From: Gammaproteobacteria bacterium
Lineage (GTDB): Bacteria > Pseudomonadota > Gammaproteobacteria > Eutrophobiales > Eutrophobiaceae
Direction: 5' to 3'
Assembly (NCBI GenBank): GCA_018676275.1
Contig: JABHFC010000161.1
Location: 1 to 16,970 of the forward strand
Length of the DNA: 16,970 bases
Below are positions 9,542 to 16,511 of the stretch, one piece after another (positions within the stretch are counted from its first letter, which is position 1; each line of letters starts with the position of its first letter). The position numbers and the translations under genes were made by a program. The notes below the pieces were generated by a model. The model was not told the DNA's origin, searched no databases, and saw only the letters and a list, made by a program, of their open reading frames with translations.

Positions 9542-9597
9542 TCGGGGACAAACCACGGTTTTCGAAATCATGATCTGTCTTCGATTAAGAATTAGAT

Positions 9598-10068
9598 ATG
9601 CATCAGCAAACATTACCTTCTGTTAAAGCCCGCTTCTCTATCAATGTAGTAGAGAATAGTAATTCCGAATTGTTGTTGCTTAAACGAAGCAAAGCGTCGA
9701 AATTCGGCCCTGGGTTATGGGGATTCCCTGCCGGACACATTGACCCCGGTGAGTCACCTGAAGAATGTGCCTTACGAGAACTTGAAGAAGAAATCGGCCC
9801 TGTTTTTACTGTTGAAGATTTATCATCAATGGGTCCGGTGCGGGATAGTTACTACGGAGGTATATACGAAATTAATCTCTTTCATCGCCGCTGGCTTGAC
9901 GGAGATGTAAAGCTGAATCATGAACACACAGCCTATGCCTGGGTGAAACGTGAGGAATATAAAGACTACCCCGTCATGGATGGTATTGATGAAGATATTC
10001 GATACTTCAATATATGGCCGTCTAAATTTTTGAACACTGATCGCTTACCAGACAAAATTTGTTCGTAA
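9598..10068 (+). CDS. Nudix hydrolase
   Basis: A small (156-residue) cytosolic Nudix-fold protein expected to hydrolyse a nucleoside diphosphate linked to another group, using divalent metal. The Nudix box is at 46-68: Gly46, Glu52, then RELEEEIG (60-67), which fits G-x5-E-x7-R-E-U-x-E-E-x-G. The final position is proline instead of a bulky hydrophobic residue, a small departure. WGFPAGHID before the box is typical. It starts 56 bases after aceF on the same strand with no convincing terminator between, so it may be the last gene of the aceEF transcript. The ribosome binding site is weak. The substrate cannot be told from the sequence. Confidence 0.88.
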   Translation: MHQQTLPSVKARFSINVVENSNSELLLLKRSKASKFGPGLWGFPAGHIDPGESPEECALRELEEEIGPVFTVEDLSSMGPVRDSYYGGIYEINLFHRRWLDGDVKLNHEHTAYAWVKREEYKDYPVMDGIDEDIRYFNIWPSKFLNTDRLPDKICS

Positions 10069-10096
10069 GTTTAATTTAAAGCTACAAAGCGTTCTG

Positions 10097-10534
10097 TTAG
10101 AGACCTTTAACACACATCACCGGAACATCTGCATTTCGTAATACACTTTCGGCGACACTACCCATCATCAAATGTGCAACACCTGTACGACCATGGGTGC
10201 CCATCACGATCATATCTGCATGGACTTCCTTAACCATCTTGCTGATTTGCGAAACCGGATCACCATGGACGAGGGATTTCGATATTTCCAGCCCCTCTCC
10301 ATGTTCCTCAATAAGTTTATCGAGACTATCATTCGCTGCTTTTTCTTCCGCGGCTTCTATCTCATCCATATTGATTTTGCCACTTTCAGGAATGCTTGAA
10401 GGATGCATTTGTACAATATGTACAGCATGCAAACTGGCACCCAGACCCTTCGCCAGACCGACAGCAGCAAAAAAAGCCCTGTTTGATACATCTGAAAAAT
10501 CTATCGGTACCAATATGCTCTTGAATTCACTCAT
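10097..10534 (-). CDS. Universal stress protein, UspA family (ATP-binding type)
   Basis: A 145-residue single-domain Usp protein, a cytosolic stress or energy-state factor of the adenine-nucleotide-binding fold. The N-terminal ILVPIDFSD contains Asp12. The nucleotide loop is G-x2-G-x9-G-S, running from Gly112 (GTHG) to Gly125-Ser126. It therefore belongs to the ATP-binding class (like MJ0577) rather than the non-binding UspA class. A purine-rich GAGAGAAG ribosome binding site precedes the ATG. The gene converges with the Nudix gene across only 28 bases and diverges from the alpha/beta hydrolase. Its exact role is unknown. Confidence 0.93.
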   Translation of the reverse strand: MSEFKSILVPIDFSDVSNRAFFAAVGLAKGLGASLHAVHIVQMHPSSIPESGKINMDEIEAAEEKAANDSLDKLIEEHGEGLEISKSLVHGDPVSQISKMVKEVHADMIVMGTHGRTGVAHLMMGSVAESVLRNADVPVMCVKGL

Positions 10535-10583
10535 TCTACTTCTCTCAGTATTCTATTTTCATTTGTTACAACCCTAACTTGGG

Positions 10584-10612
10584 ACAGTAGAATATTTGTT
10601 GATATTAGTCAA
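10584..10612 (-). promoter_or_regulatory. Candidate promoter of the universal stress gene
   Basis: On the minus strand TTGACT (10607-10612, one mismatch to the -35 consensus) and TACTGT (10584-10589, a weak -10) are 17 bases apart. They would give a leader of about 40 bases. The rest of the 189-base divergent gap (10535-10723) is AT-rich. It holds TATAAA near 10636 as a possible -10 for the plus-strand hydrolase, but no clear -35. Confidence 0.3.
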
Positions 10613-10723
10613 TTAAGTAGTGTTAATATTGAGTGCTATAAACCGTCAGGTCTTATGCAATAACAATATGATCATCAAACAAATCTATTATTTTAAATTA
10701 ATGATTAATTAATAAAACAAGCT

Positions 10724-11497
10724 ATGTCCGTCAAGCTCAATTTTGAAACTTTTGGAGCAGGAAGACCTGTAATAGTTTTGCATGGTCTATTCGGATCGGC
10801 GCGTAACTGGCGCAGTATTGCCAAACAACTGTCGGAAACCCATCAGGTTTTCACAATTGATTTGCGTAATCATGGTGAATCCGATCATTCAGACTCAATG
10901 TATTACATGGAAATGATGGAGGATATTAAACAATTCCTGCATGACAAACATTTGCGTAAAGTTTCTTTAATCGGTCACAGTCTGGGTGGAAAAATTGCCA
11001 TGACCTTCGCGTTGAATTATCCGGAAATGCTGGAGAAGCTAATTGTGCTCGATATTGCACCTGTCCGGTATGACAATAATTTCGAACTCTTGGTTGATGC
11101 GATGTTGTCTCTCGATTTGGCTGATATCAGTAGCCGTAATCAGGCTAATGATATATTAAGAAGCCGTATCGAAGATGGCGGGGTTCGATTATTCCTGTTA
11201 CAGAACCTGTTTCGTAATTCAGATGGTTTTCAATGGCGTATTAATCTAGCTGCAATAAAAAAAGCACTGCCAGATATAGGTGCATTTCCTACCTTCACCC
11301 GAAGCTCTGAACACAACGGACCGACTCTTTTTCTCGGCGGTGACAGATCGGATTACATAGGACCGGAACACCACGAAGATATATTTTCTTTCTTCCCTAC
11401 AGCCGAAATTTCTACAATTACTGATGCCGAGCACTGGTTACATGCCGATCAGCCACAACAGGTACTGGAAGAAATTGGCCGGTTTCTGGGTAAATAA
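10724..11497 (+). CDS. Alpha/beta hydrolase, YbfF-like esterase
   Basis: A 257-residue cytosolic alpha/beta hydrolase. It has the oxyanion-hole motif HGLFGS (20-25), RNHGES (48-53), the nucleophile elbow GHSLGG with Ser86, and the C-terminal histidine His237 in DAEHWLHAD. The whole protein lines up with E. coli YbfF, including LDIAPV, whose Asp110 is the likely catalytic acid by analogy with YbfF (inference). YbfF hydrolyses short acyl esters and acyl-CoA in vitro; the physiological substrate is unknown. The ATG lacks a strong ribosome binding site. argG follows on the same strand after 86 bases but has its own promoter candidate. Confidence 0.9.
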   Translation: MSVKLNFETFGAGRPVIVLHGLFGSARNWRSIAKQLSETHQVFTIDLRNHGESDHSDSMYYMEMMEDIKQFLHDKHLRKVSLIGHSLGGKIAMTFALNYPEMLEKLIVLDIAPVRYDNNFELLVDAMLSLDLADISSRNQANDILRSRIEDGGVRLFLLQNLFRNSDGFQWRINLAAIKKALPDIGAFPTFTRSSEHNGPTLFLGGDRSDYIGPEHHEDIFSFFPTAEISTITDAEHWLHADQPQQVLEEIGRFLGK

Positions 11498-11521
11498 GTC
11501 AGTAAAGCCTGTCAGTATTGC

Positions 11522-11550
11522 TTCACGATGTCAGAGTGTGCAGTTACAAT
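11522..11550 (+). promoter_or_regulatory. Candidate argG promoter
   Basis: TTCACG (11522-11527) and TACAAT (11545-11550) are separated by exactly 17 bases, and the -10 lies 33 bases before the argG ATG. The -35 matches four of six consensus bases and the -10 five of six. No ArgR box (TGAAT...ATTCA dyad) is visible around it. Confidence 0.45.
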
Positions 11551-11583
11551 GTGCGCCTTTTTAAATAGCCCGGAACGTAAAGA

Positions 11584-12798
11584 ATGTCAGCAACACAAAT
11601 AAATAAGGTAGTACTTGCCTACTCTGGAGGTCTGGACACTTCAGTTATCCTCAAGTGGTTACAGGATCAGTACAATTGCGAAGTTGTCACTTTTACAGCC
11701 GACATCGGCCAGGGCGAAGAAGTCGACCCTGCCAGACTTAAAGCCGAAAAGATGGGTGTAAAAGAGATCTATATAGAAGATCTGACGGAAGAGTTTGTGC
11801 GCGACTTCGTTTTTCCAATGTTTCGCGCAAATACCATTTACGAAGGAGAGTATCTGCTCGGAACTGCCATCGCCAGACCTCTTATCGCCAAACGTCTGAT
11901 TGAGATAGCAAAAGAAACGGGTGCCGATGCCATTTCCCATGGTGCGACTGGAAAAGGAAATGACCAGGTGCGTTTCGAACTTGGTGCCTATGCCCTGAAC
12001 CCTGAAATTAAAATAATCGCTCCCTGGCGTGATTGGGATTTGAGCTCTCGGGAAAAGTTACTGGCTTACGCCGCAGAACACGAGATCCAGATTGAAGCAA
12101 AGAAAGGTGGTGGTTCACCCTATTCTATGGATGCAAACTTGTTACATATTTCATATGAAGGAGGTGAACTGGAAGATCCATGGTGCGCGCCCAATGATGA
12201 TATGTGGTTGTGGTCAGTATCTCCAGAAGATGCACCAGATCAGGACGAAACGATTGAGATAGATTTTGAAAAAGGTGATGCGGTTGCCATTAATGGGGAA
12301 AAGATGTCGCCTGCCATGCTATTGAAAACGCTGAATCAGATAGGTGGGATTCACGGAATTGGACGCACCGATATAGTCGAAAACCGCTATGTTGGCATGA
12401 AGTCGCGTGGCTGTTATGAGACACCCGGTGGCACAATTCTGCTAAAAGCTCATCGTGCCATTGAGTCCATCACACTGGATCGGGAAATGGCACACATGAA
12501 GGACGATTTAATGCCACGCTATGCGGGACTAATTTACAATGGATACTGGTGGAGTCCGGAACGAGAGGCCTTACAGACTCTGATCGACAAAACTCAGGAT
12601 CGTGTCAACGGTTCTGCCCGCCTGAAACTTTACAAGGGTAATGTCATTGTTAATGGCAGGAAATCAGAATCAGATAGTTTGTTTGATGAATCAATCGCTA
12701 CTTTTGAAGACGATGATGGTGCCTACAACCAAAAAGATGCCGAAGGCTTTATCAAGCTCAATGCATTACGCTTGAAAGTACAAAACCGGCGCAAATAA
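11584..12798 (+). CDS. argG: Argininosuccinate synthase
   Basis: Catalyses ATP-dependent joining of citrulline and aspartate to argininosuccinate, the penultimate step of arginine synthesis, in the cytosol. The 404 residues fit the common class (about 400 residues) rather than the longer E. coli form. Signatures are the ATP pyrophosphatase P-loop AYSGGLDTS (12-20), SHGATGKGNDQVRFE (about 117-131) and SPYSMDANLLH (about 178-188), followed by the C-terminal oligomerisation helices. GGAAC lies about ten bases before the ATG. No other arginine gene is adjacent; the flanking genes are unrelated. Confidence 0.98.
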   Translation: MSATQINKVVLAYSGGLDTSVILKWLQDQYNCEVVTFTADIGQGEEVDPARLKAEKMGVKEIYIEDLTEEFVRDFVFPMFRANTIYEGEYLLGTAIARPLIAKRLIEIAKETGADAISHGATGKGNDQVRFELGAYALNPEIKIIAPWRDWDLSSREKLLAYAAEHEIQIEAKKGGGSPYSMDANLLHISYEGGELEDPWCAPNDDMWLWSVSPEDAPDQDETIEIDFEKGDAVAINGEKMSPAMLLKTLNQIGGIHGIGRTDIVENRYVGMKSRGCYETPGGTILLKAHRAIESITLDREMAHMKDDLMPRYAGLIYNGYWWSPEREALQTLIDKTQDRVNGSARLKLYKGNVIVNGRKSESDSLFDESIATFEDDDGAYNQKDAEGFIKLNALRLKVQNRRK

Positions 12799-12804
12799 GT
12801 AACG

Positions 12805-12860
12805 CTTCCGGGTGATGTAAAATTAATATCCCGTTGATTGATTTTATCTCACCCCGGAAG
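12805..12860. terminator. Long hairpin between convergent argG and antiporter genes
   Basis: CTTCCGGGTGA (12805-12815) pairs with TCACCCCGGAAG (12849-12860), leaving one bulged base. Inside, TAAAAT (12818-12823) pairs with ATTTTA (12841-12846). It fills the 66-base gap between the two stop codons. It lacks a U-tract on either strand, so it is not a textbook intrinsic terminator. It may still stop or stabilise both converging transcripts. Confidence 0.45.
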
Positions 12861-12864
12861 GAAC

Positions 12865-14097
12865 CTAGGCAGGCTCCAGTTTCAGTCTGCGAATAAGCTG
12901 ATTCATACTGCTCGTCTGAAAAATCAGTGTGAAAAGCACTACCCCATAGGCAATGGACTGAACTGTAAACCAGGATTCCAGCATTAATGGTAGCGAAAGT
13001 GCCAGAGCAATAGTAACGGTGCCACGCACCCCTCCCCAGCTTAAAATCACCTGATGCTTCAGAGGTATTGATTCAAAAACAGCTAATTTACTAAATAATG
13101 AAAGTAGCACAAAGACAATGGATACTCGCCCGACAATGACAGCCATTATTCCTATTAACATCGCCAGCCACTGCTCGCTGAACATGCCTGGGGTGATTGT
13201 GACACCGGCAAAAAGAAATATGAGTAATTCAGTTGTATGTGCTGAACTCTCCCATACTTCGTTCATAATATTTTTACTCTGTTGGTCTTCAATTTGAGTA
13301 TTAAATTTAGCGAACAACAAACCTGCTGTCAGAACCGCCATCACGCCTGAAAAATGAAACAGATGATCTGCAACGATATACGCACCATATGCAGTTAAAA
13401 ACGAAATCAGAACACGGGAATAGGTATTGCGAGAATTTTTCAGAGCCATCCAGGCAATAGTGCCAACAACGATACCAACTGTAATACCACCAAAGAAGAC
13501 CAGTGAGAACTGAATAAACGCTGCCTGCCATGTAGGCATAACTTCAACACCGGTTGCCACAGCCAACAGCAAGGAGAAAAATACGACTGCAGTCGCATCG
13601 TTAAACAGACTTTCTCCTTCCAGAAGCGTTTTCAGACTCTCAGGAGCATTCGACTTTTCCAACAAGGCTACAACTGCAGACGGGTCTGTAGCAGATAATA
13701 ATACACCTGCAATTAAGGCAGTGATCCAGGGAAAGCCAGTTGGGTGACCGATCACCAAATATAAAATAGACGCTGTTATCAAGGCTGCAATCAGCATAAA
13801 AGGTAGCGCCAACAAAAAGACAGGCAAAGCTCTTTTGCATAACTCCTGAAAATCCAGTTTAAGAGCAGACTGGAAAATTAGTACAGGTAAAAACACATAA
13901 AAGATAATGAACTGAAAATTATCCCAGCGAATACCGGTATCGATTGCAAAAACTTTTGTTACTATCTCCGATCCGATAAAACCAAGCAGAATAAGTACAA
14001 TGCTAAAGGGGACACGTAATTTTTCTGCAAGCGGCTCCAATATCACTGCTACAAATAACAACCCCATGAAAAACAAGACTGCTTGTGACGTTAACAT
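12865..14097 (-). CDS. Na+/H+ (cation/proton) antiporter, CPA1/NhaP family
   Basis: An inner-membrane cation/proton exchanger of 410 residues with about 12 membrane segments and almost no soluble tail. Hallmarks are ATDPSAV (Asp138) and GESLFNDATAVVFF, whose Asn166-Asp167 pair is the CPA1 ion-binding motif of electroneutral exchangers. Conserved arginines in the later helices (GRVSIVF and GGVRG) are also present. The long C-terminal regulatory domain of SOS1- or NhaP2-type proteins is absent. It starts 52 bases after hvfX on the same strand, so it may share that transcript. Whether it carries Na+, K+ or Li+ cannot be read from the sequence. Confidence 0.93.
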   Translation of the reverse strand: MLTSQAVLFFMGLLFVAVILEPLAEKLRVPFSIVLILLGFIGSEIVTKVFAIDTGIRWDNFQFIIFYVFLPVLIFQSALKLDFQELCKRALPVFLLALPFMLIAALITASILYLVIGHPTGFPWITALIAGVLLSATDPSAVVALLEKSNAPESLKTLLEGESLFNDATAVVFFSLLLAVATGVEVMPTWQAAFIQFSLVFFGGITVGIVVGTIAWMALKNSRNTYSRVLISFLTAYGAYIVADHLFHFSGVMAVLTAGLLFAKFNTQIEDQQSKNIMNEVWESSAHTTELLIFLFAGVTITPGMFSEQWLAMLIGIMAVIVGRVSIVFVLLSLFSKLAVFESIPLKHQVILSWGGVRGTVTIALALSLPLMLESWFTVQSIAYGVVLFTLIFQTSSMNQLIRRLKLEPA

Positions 14098-14149
14098 TCG
14101 TCCGGTCCAGGTTTCGATTTTTTATTATAAAGAAACGATTAAATATCAA

Positions 14150-14776
14150 TTAATTCTTTCTGAATTTTTTCTCTATCCAGTAATCGAGGCTGACGAATTT
14201 GCCGCCACCGAGAAAAAACAAAGCCAGCAGCATGACAAAATAAGTAGCTGCCCATTCGATACCGTTATTGGAGACGAGGAAACTGCCATGCTCTGTTAAC
14301 CAGTCAATGTTTCCATGTTCTTCCAGTATATCTTTCGCTCTGGATAGTCTGTCCAGTGCATCGCCAGCATGTTCAGATGCAAAGGGACTTTTCAGATCAT
14401 GTACTGCCTGCCAGCCGTTTTGCCAATGTACAGTAGCCATGGCAACAAGCATCGTTACCATTAAAGGCACGGATATCCATCGAGTACCTAAGCCCAGAGC
14501 CAGTAAAATGGCACCAAAATATTCAGCGCCCCAGGCCATGTAAGCATTTAACGCCGGTAATGGCAGACCCAAACCCCATTCCGCATTACCAAACCATTCA
14601 ATAATTGGGTCTAGTGAACTGTCTTTATCAAAAGGGTTCCACTTGTTATTGGCGGCCAGCCAGAAAACAGGTACCAGATAAGCTCTTAATAACAATGAGC
14701 CAATCAGGTCAGCTGAGTTACGAACTTTATCAAGGATATCCTGTGCAGTATTGGCGAGTGTGACGATTGCGTTCAT
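14150..14776 (-). CDS. hvfX: HvfX family protein (DoxX-like membrane partner of copper-binding RiPP systems)
   Basis: A 208-residue inner-membrane protein of the DoxX superfamily. It shows the family core: LLLRAYLVPVFWLAANNKW (about 28-46), EWFGNAEWGLGLPLP, GAILLALGLGTRWISVPLM and TVHWQNGW. Four membrane segments are apparent. A soluble stretch of about 50 residues (about 122-172) lies before the last one, which makes it longer than a minimal DoxX. In MNIO (DUF692) RiPP operons a DoxX-type protein (HvfX, or GigD in Caulobacter) accompanies HvfA, HvfB and HvfC. That context is supported here by hvfC at the right edge. The ATG has a very strong AGGGGGG ribosome binding site. Its exact role is unsettled; membrane redox or copper handling is inferred. 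Confidence 0.85.
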   Translation of the reverse strand: MNAIVTLANTAQDILDKVRNSADLIGSLLLRAYLVPVFWLAANNKWNPFDKDSSLDPIIEWFGNAEWGLGLPLPALNAYMAWGAEYFGAILLALGLGTRWISVPLMVTMLVAMATVHWQNGWQAVHDLKSPFASEHAGDALDRLSRAKDILEEHGNIDWLTEHGSFLVSNNGIEWAATYFVMLLALFFLGGGKFVSLDYWIEKKFRKN

Positions 14777-14818
14777 GCTTCCCCCCTAAATTATTATCTT
14801 CATAATTTGCCTATTAAC

Positions 14819-14832
14819 ACCAGTGTACTGGT
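14819..14832. promoter_or_regulatory. Perfect dyad upstream of hvfX
   Basis: ACCAGT and ACTGGT face each other across two bases, in the 114-base gap between the glutamate-synthase-like gene and hvfX, about 43 bases before the hvfX ATG. The two-base centre is too small for a hairpin, so a dimeric regulator site is more natural. An AT-rich 7-bp inverted repeat (AAATTAT and ATAATTT) lies between it and the ribosome binding site. Confidence 0.3.
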
Positions 14833-14890
14833 TAGTTTACTTCGACCCATCATTGAATAAAGAGTTTCAATATCAATCTGCAATTCAGGC

Positions 14891-16396
14891 CTATGGGCTT
14901 ATTTCCTTATCAGGATGCAATTCGTTCATGGCAATTGAGAGTCCATTGGCCGTAACTATCCTTGCGTGATAACGCCGCAACTGTCGCGGTCTTTTCACAC
15001 CACAGGAATAGGCCAATGTGCCCACCTCTTTTTGCATATTTTTCGCATAATGCATGACCCTGAGCGCCTTATTTTCTGGCACCAGCCCTCGTTGAAGTTT
15101 CCTGTCATGGGTCGTAATTCCCGTCGGACAGGTATTCTTATTACATTGCAGAGCCTGGATACAACCCAACGCAAACATAAAACCACGAGCGGATGTAACA
15201 AAATCAACACCAACACATAATGCCCAGGCTACATCCGTAGGTGTTATCAATTTACCTGATGCGATAACTTTTACACGATCACGCAATCCGTATTCAATAA
15301 GCTTATCAATAACCATTGGTAAGCTTTCCCGTAAAGGTAAGCCCATATCATCCATCAATGGCATAGGTGCAGCACCAGTCCCGCCATCGGCACTGTCAAT
15401 CGTAATGAAATCCGGTGCTGATGCGATACCAATTTCATTTATTTCCTGAAATAGATTGTCGAGCCAGCCATAGGCTCCTATGACCACTTTAAAACCTACC
15501 GGTTTTCCTGTGACGGTTCGAATATGATCAATCATATTCAACAGTTCTTCATTACTGTCGATATCCGGATGCCGGTTTGGACTGATGGAATCCTGCCCTG
15601 CCGGGATACCTCGTATGCGGGCGATTTCTTCTGTTACCTTGCCGCCGGGAAGTATGCCGCCTTTACCCGGTTTAGCTCCCTGACTAAGCTTGATTTCAAA
15701 CATCTTCACCTGCTCATGCGCGGCAACTTCGCGTAACTTTTCATCATCAAGATTGCCCTCATCATCGCGCACCCCGTATTTCGCAGTACCTATCTGGTAA
15801 ACAATATCTGCGCCTCCCTCCAGATGATATGGTGATAAGCCACCTTCCCCTGTGTTCATCCATGAACCAGCCATTCTCGCGCCATTAGACAGAGCCAGTA
15901 CAGCGGGTTTTGAAATTGCGCCAAAACTCATTCCTGAAATATTGAAAAACGAAGACTGGGTATAGGGATTCGGACAATCGGAACCGATGGTAACTTTTTC
16001 GGGTTCAACTGCATCCTTACCCAATGTAGGAAAAGGACAATTAACAAATAATACAGTCCCGGCCGGGCGCAAATCGCGACTGGAACCGAAAGCCACTGTG
16101 TTGTCGAGATTCTTTGCCGCTCTATATGCCCAGGAACGCTGCGCCCTGTTGAAAGGTAATTCCTCTCGATCCATGGCAAAGAAATACTGCCGGAAAAACT
16201 CTCCCAGATGTTCAAATAAATAGCGAAAATGTCCAACTACCGGATAGTTTCGACGAATAGCCTGCTTTGTTTGGGTTACATCGAGAATGAATACTACAAT
16301 AATTATCAGTACAGCCAGGCCGGCAAGAAAAATAAACAATGCCGTCATAATCTCCATCGCAGCCAACAGATAATTCTGCGCGCTCTCAATATCCAT
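14891..16396 (-). CDS. Membrane-anchored FMN-binding glutamate synthase family protein (no glutaminase domain)
   Basis: A 501-residue protein with one N-terminal membrane helix (about 16-40), then a cytosolic FMN barrel of the type found in the synthase half of GltB. Visible signatures are SGMSFGAIS, GEGGLS, SQGAKPGKGGILPGGKV (glutamate-synthase-like substrate loop), SPNRHPDI, ADGGTGAAPMP, and Cys412, Cys418 and Cys423 in C-x5-C-x4-C. The last matches the 3Fe-4S ligand pattern of glutamate synthase. The N-terminal amidotransferase domain and the GXGXG-like C-terminal domain of GltB are both missing, so it cannot take ammonia from glutamine by itself. The true reaction of this family is not established. 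The gene starts 115 bases after hvfC and is followed 114 bases later by hvfX. A GGGGG ribosome binding site supports the ATG. Confidence 0.92.
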   Translation of the reverse strand: MDIESAQNYLLAAMEIMTALFIFLAGLAVLIIIVVFILDVTQTKQAIRRNYPVVGHFRYLFEHLGEFFRQYFFAMDREELPFNRAQRSWAYRAAKNLDNTVAFGSSRDLRPAGTVLFVNCPFPTLGKDAVEPEKVTIGSDCPNPYTQSSFFNISGMSFGAISKPAVLALSNGARMAGSWMNTGEGGLSPYHLEGGADIVYQIGTAKYGVRDDEGNLDDEKLREVAAHEQVKMFEIKLSQGAKPGKGGILPGGKVTEEIARIRGIPAGQDSISPNRHPDIDSNEELLNMIDHIRTVTGKPVGFKVVIGAYGWLDNLFQEINEIGIASAPDFITIDSADGGTGAAPMPLMDDMGLPLRESLPMVIDKLIEYGLRDRVKVIASGKLITPTDVAWALCVGVDFVTSARGFMFALGCIQALQCNKNTCPTGITTHDRKLQRGLVPENKALRVMHYAKNMQKEVGTLAYSCGVKRPRQLRRYHARIVTANGLSIAMNELHPDKEISP

Positions 16397-16463
16397 AAAT
16401 TACCCCCACTAATTAACGATAAGATTACAACATGCGAGTTTTAACTTACTCACTTTATTTTTA

Positions 16464-16480
16464 AGTTGACCGGGTCAGCT
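16464..16480. promoter_or_regulatory. 17-bp dyad (possible operator) between hvfC and the glutamate-synthase-like gene
   Basis: AGTTGACC and GGTCAGCT surround a single central base, with one mismatch in eight pairs. The site lies about 70 bases upstream of the glutamate-synthase-like ATG. The single-base centre makes a stable hairpin unlikely, so a transcription-factor site is the better reading. No clear promoter hexamers were found beside it. Confidence 0.3.
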
Positions 16481-16511
16481 AATAATGTCCCTGTCTGCCA
16501 GCTTTTGTTGA

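Noticed and set aside
10550..10555. TAGAAT as -10 for the universal stress gene
   Set aside because: It lies only about 16 bases before the ATG, leaving no room for the leader and ribosome binding site.
11498..11583. ArgR operator upstream of argG
   Set aside because: I looked for a TGAAT/ATTCA-type dyad and found none in the gap.
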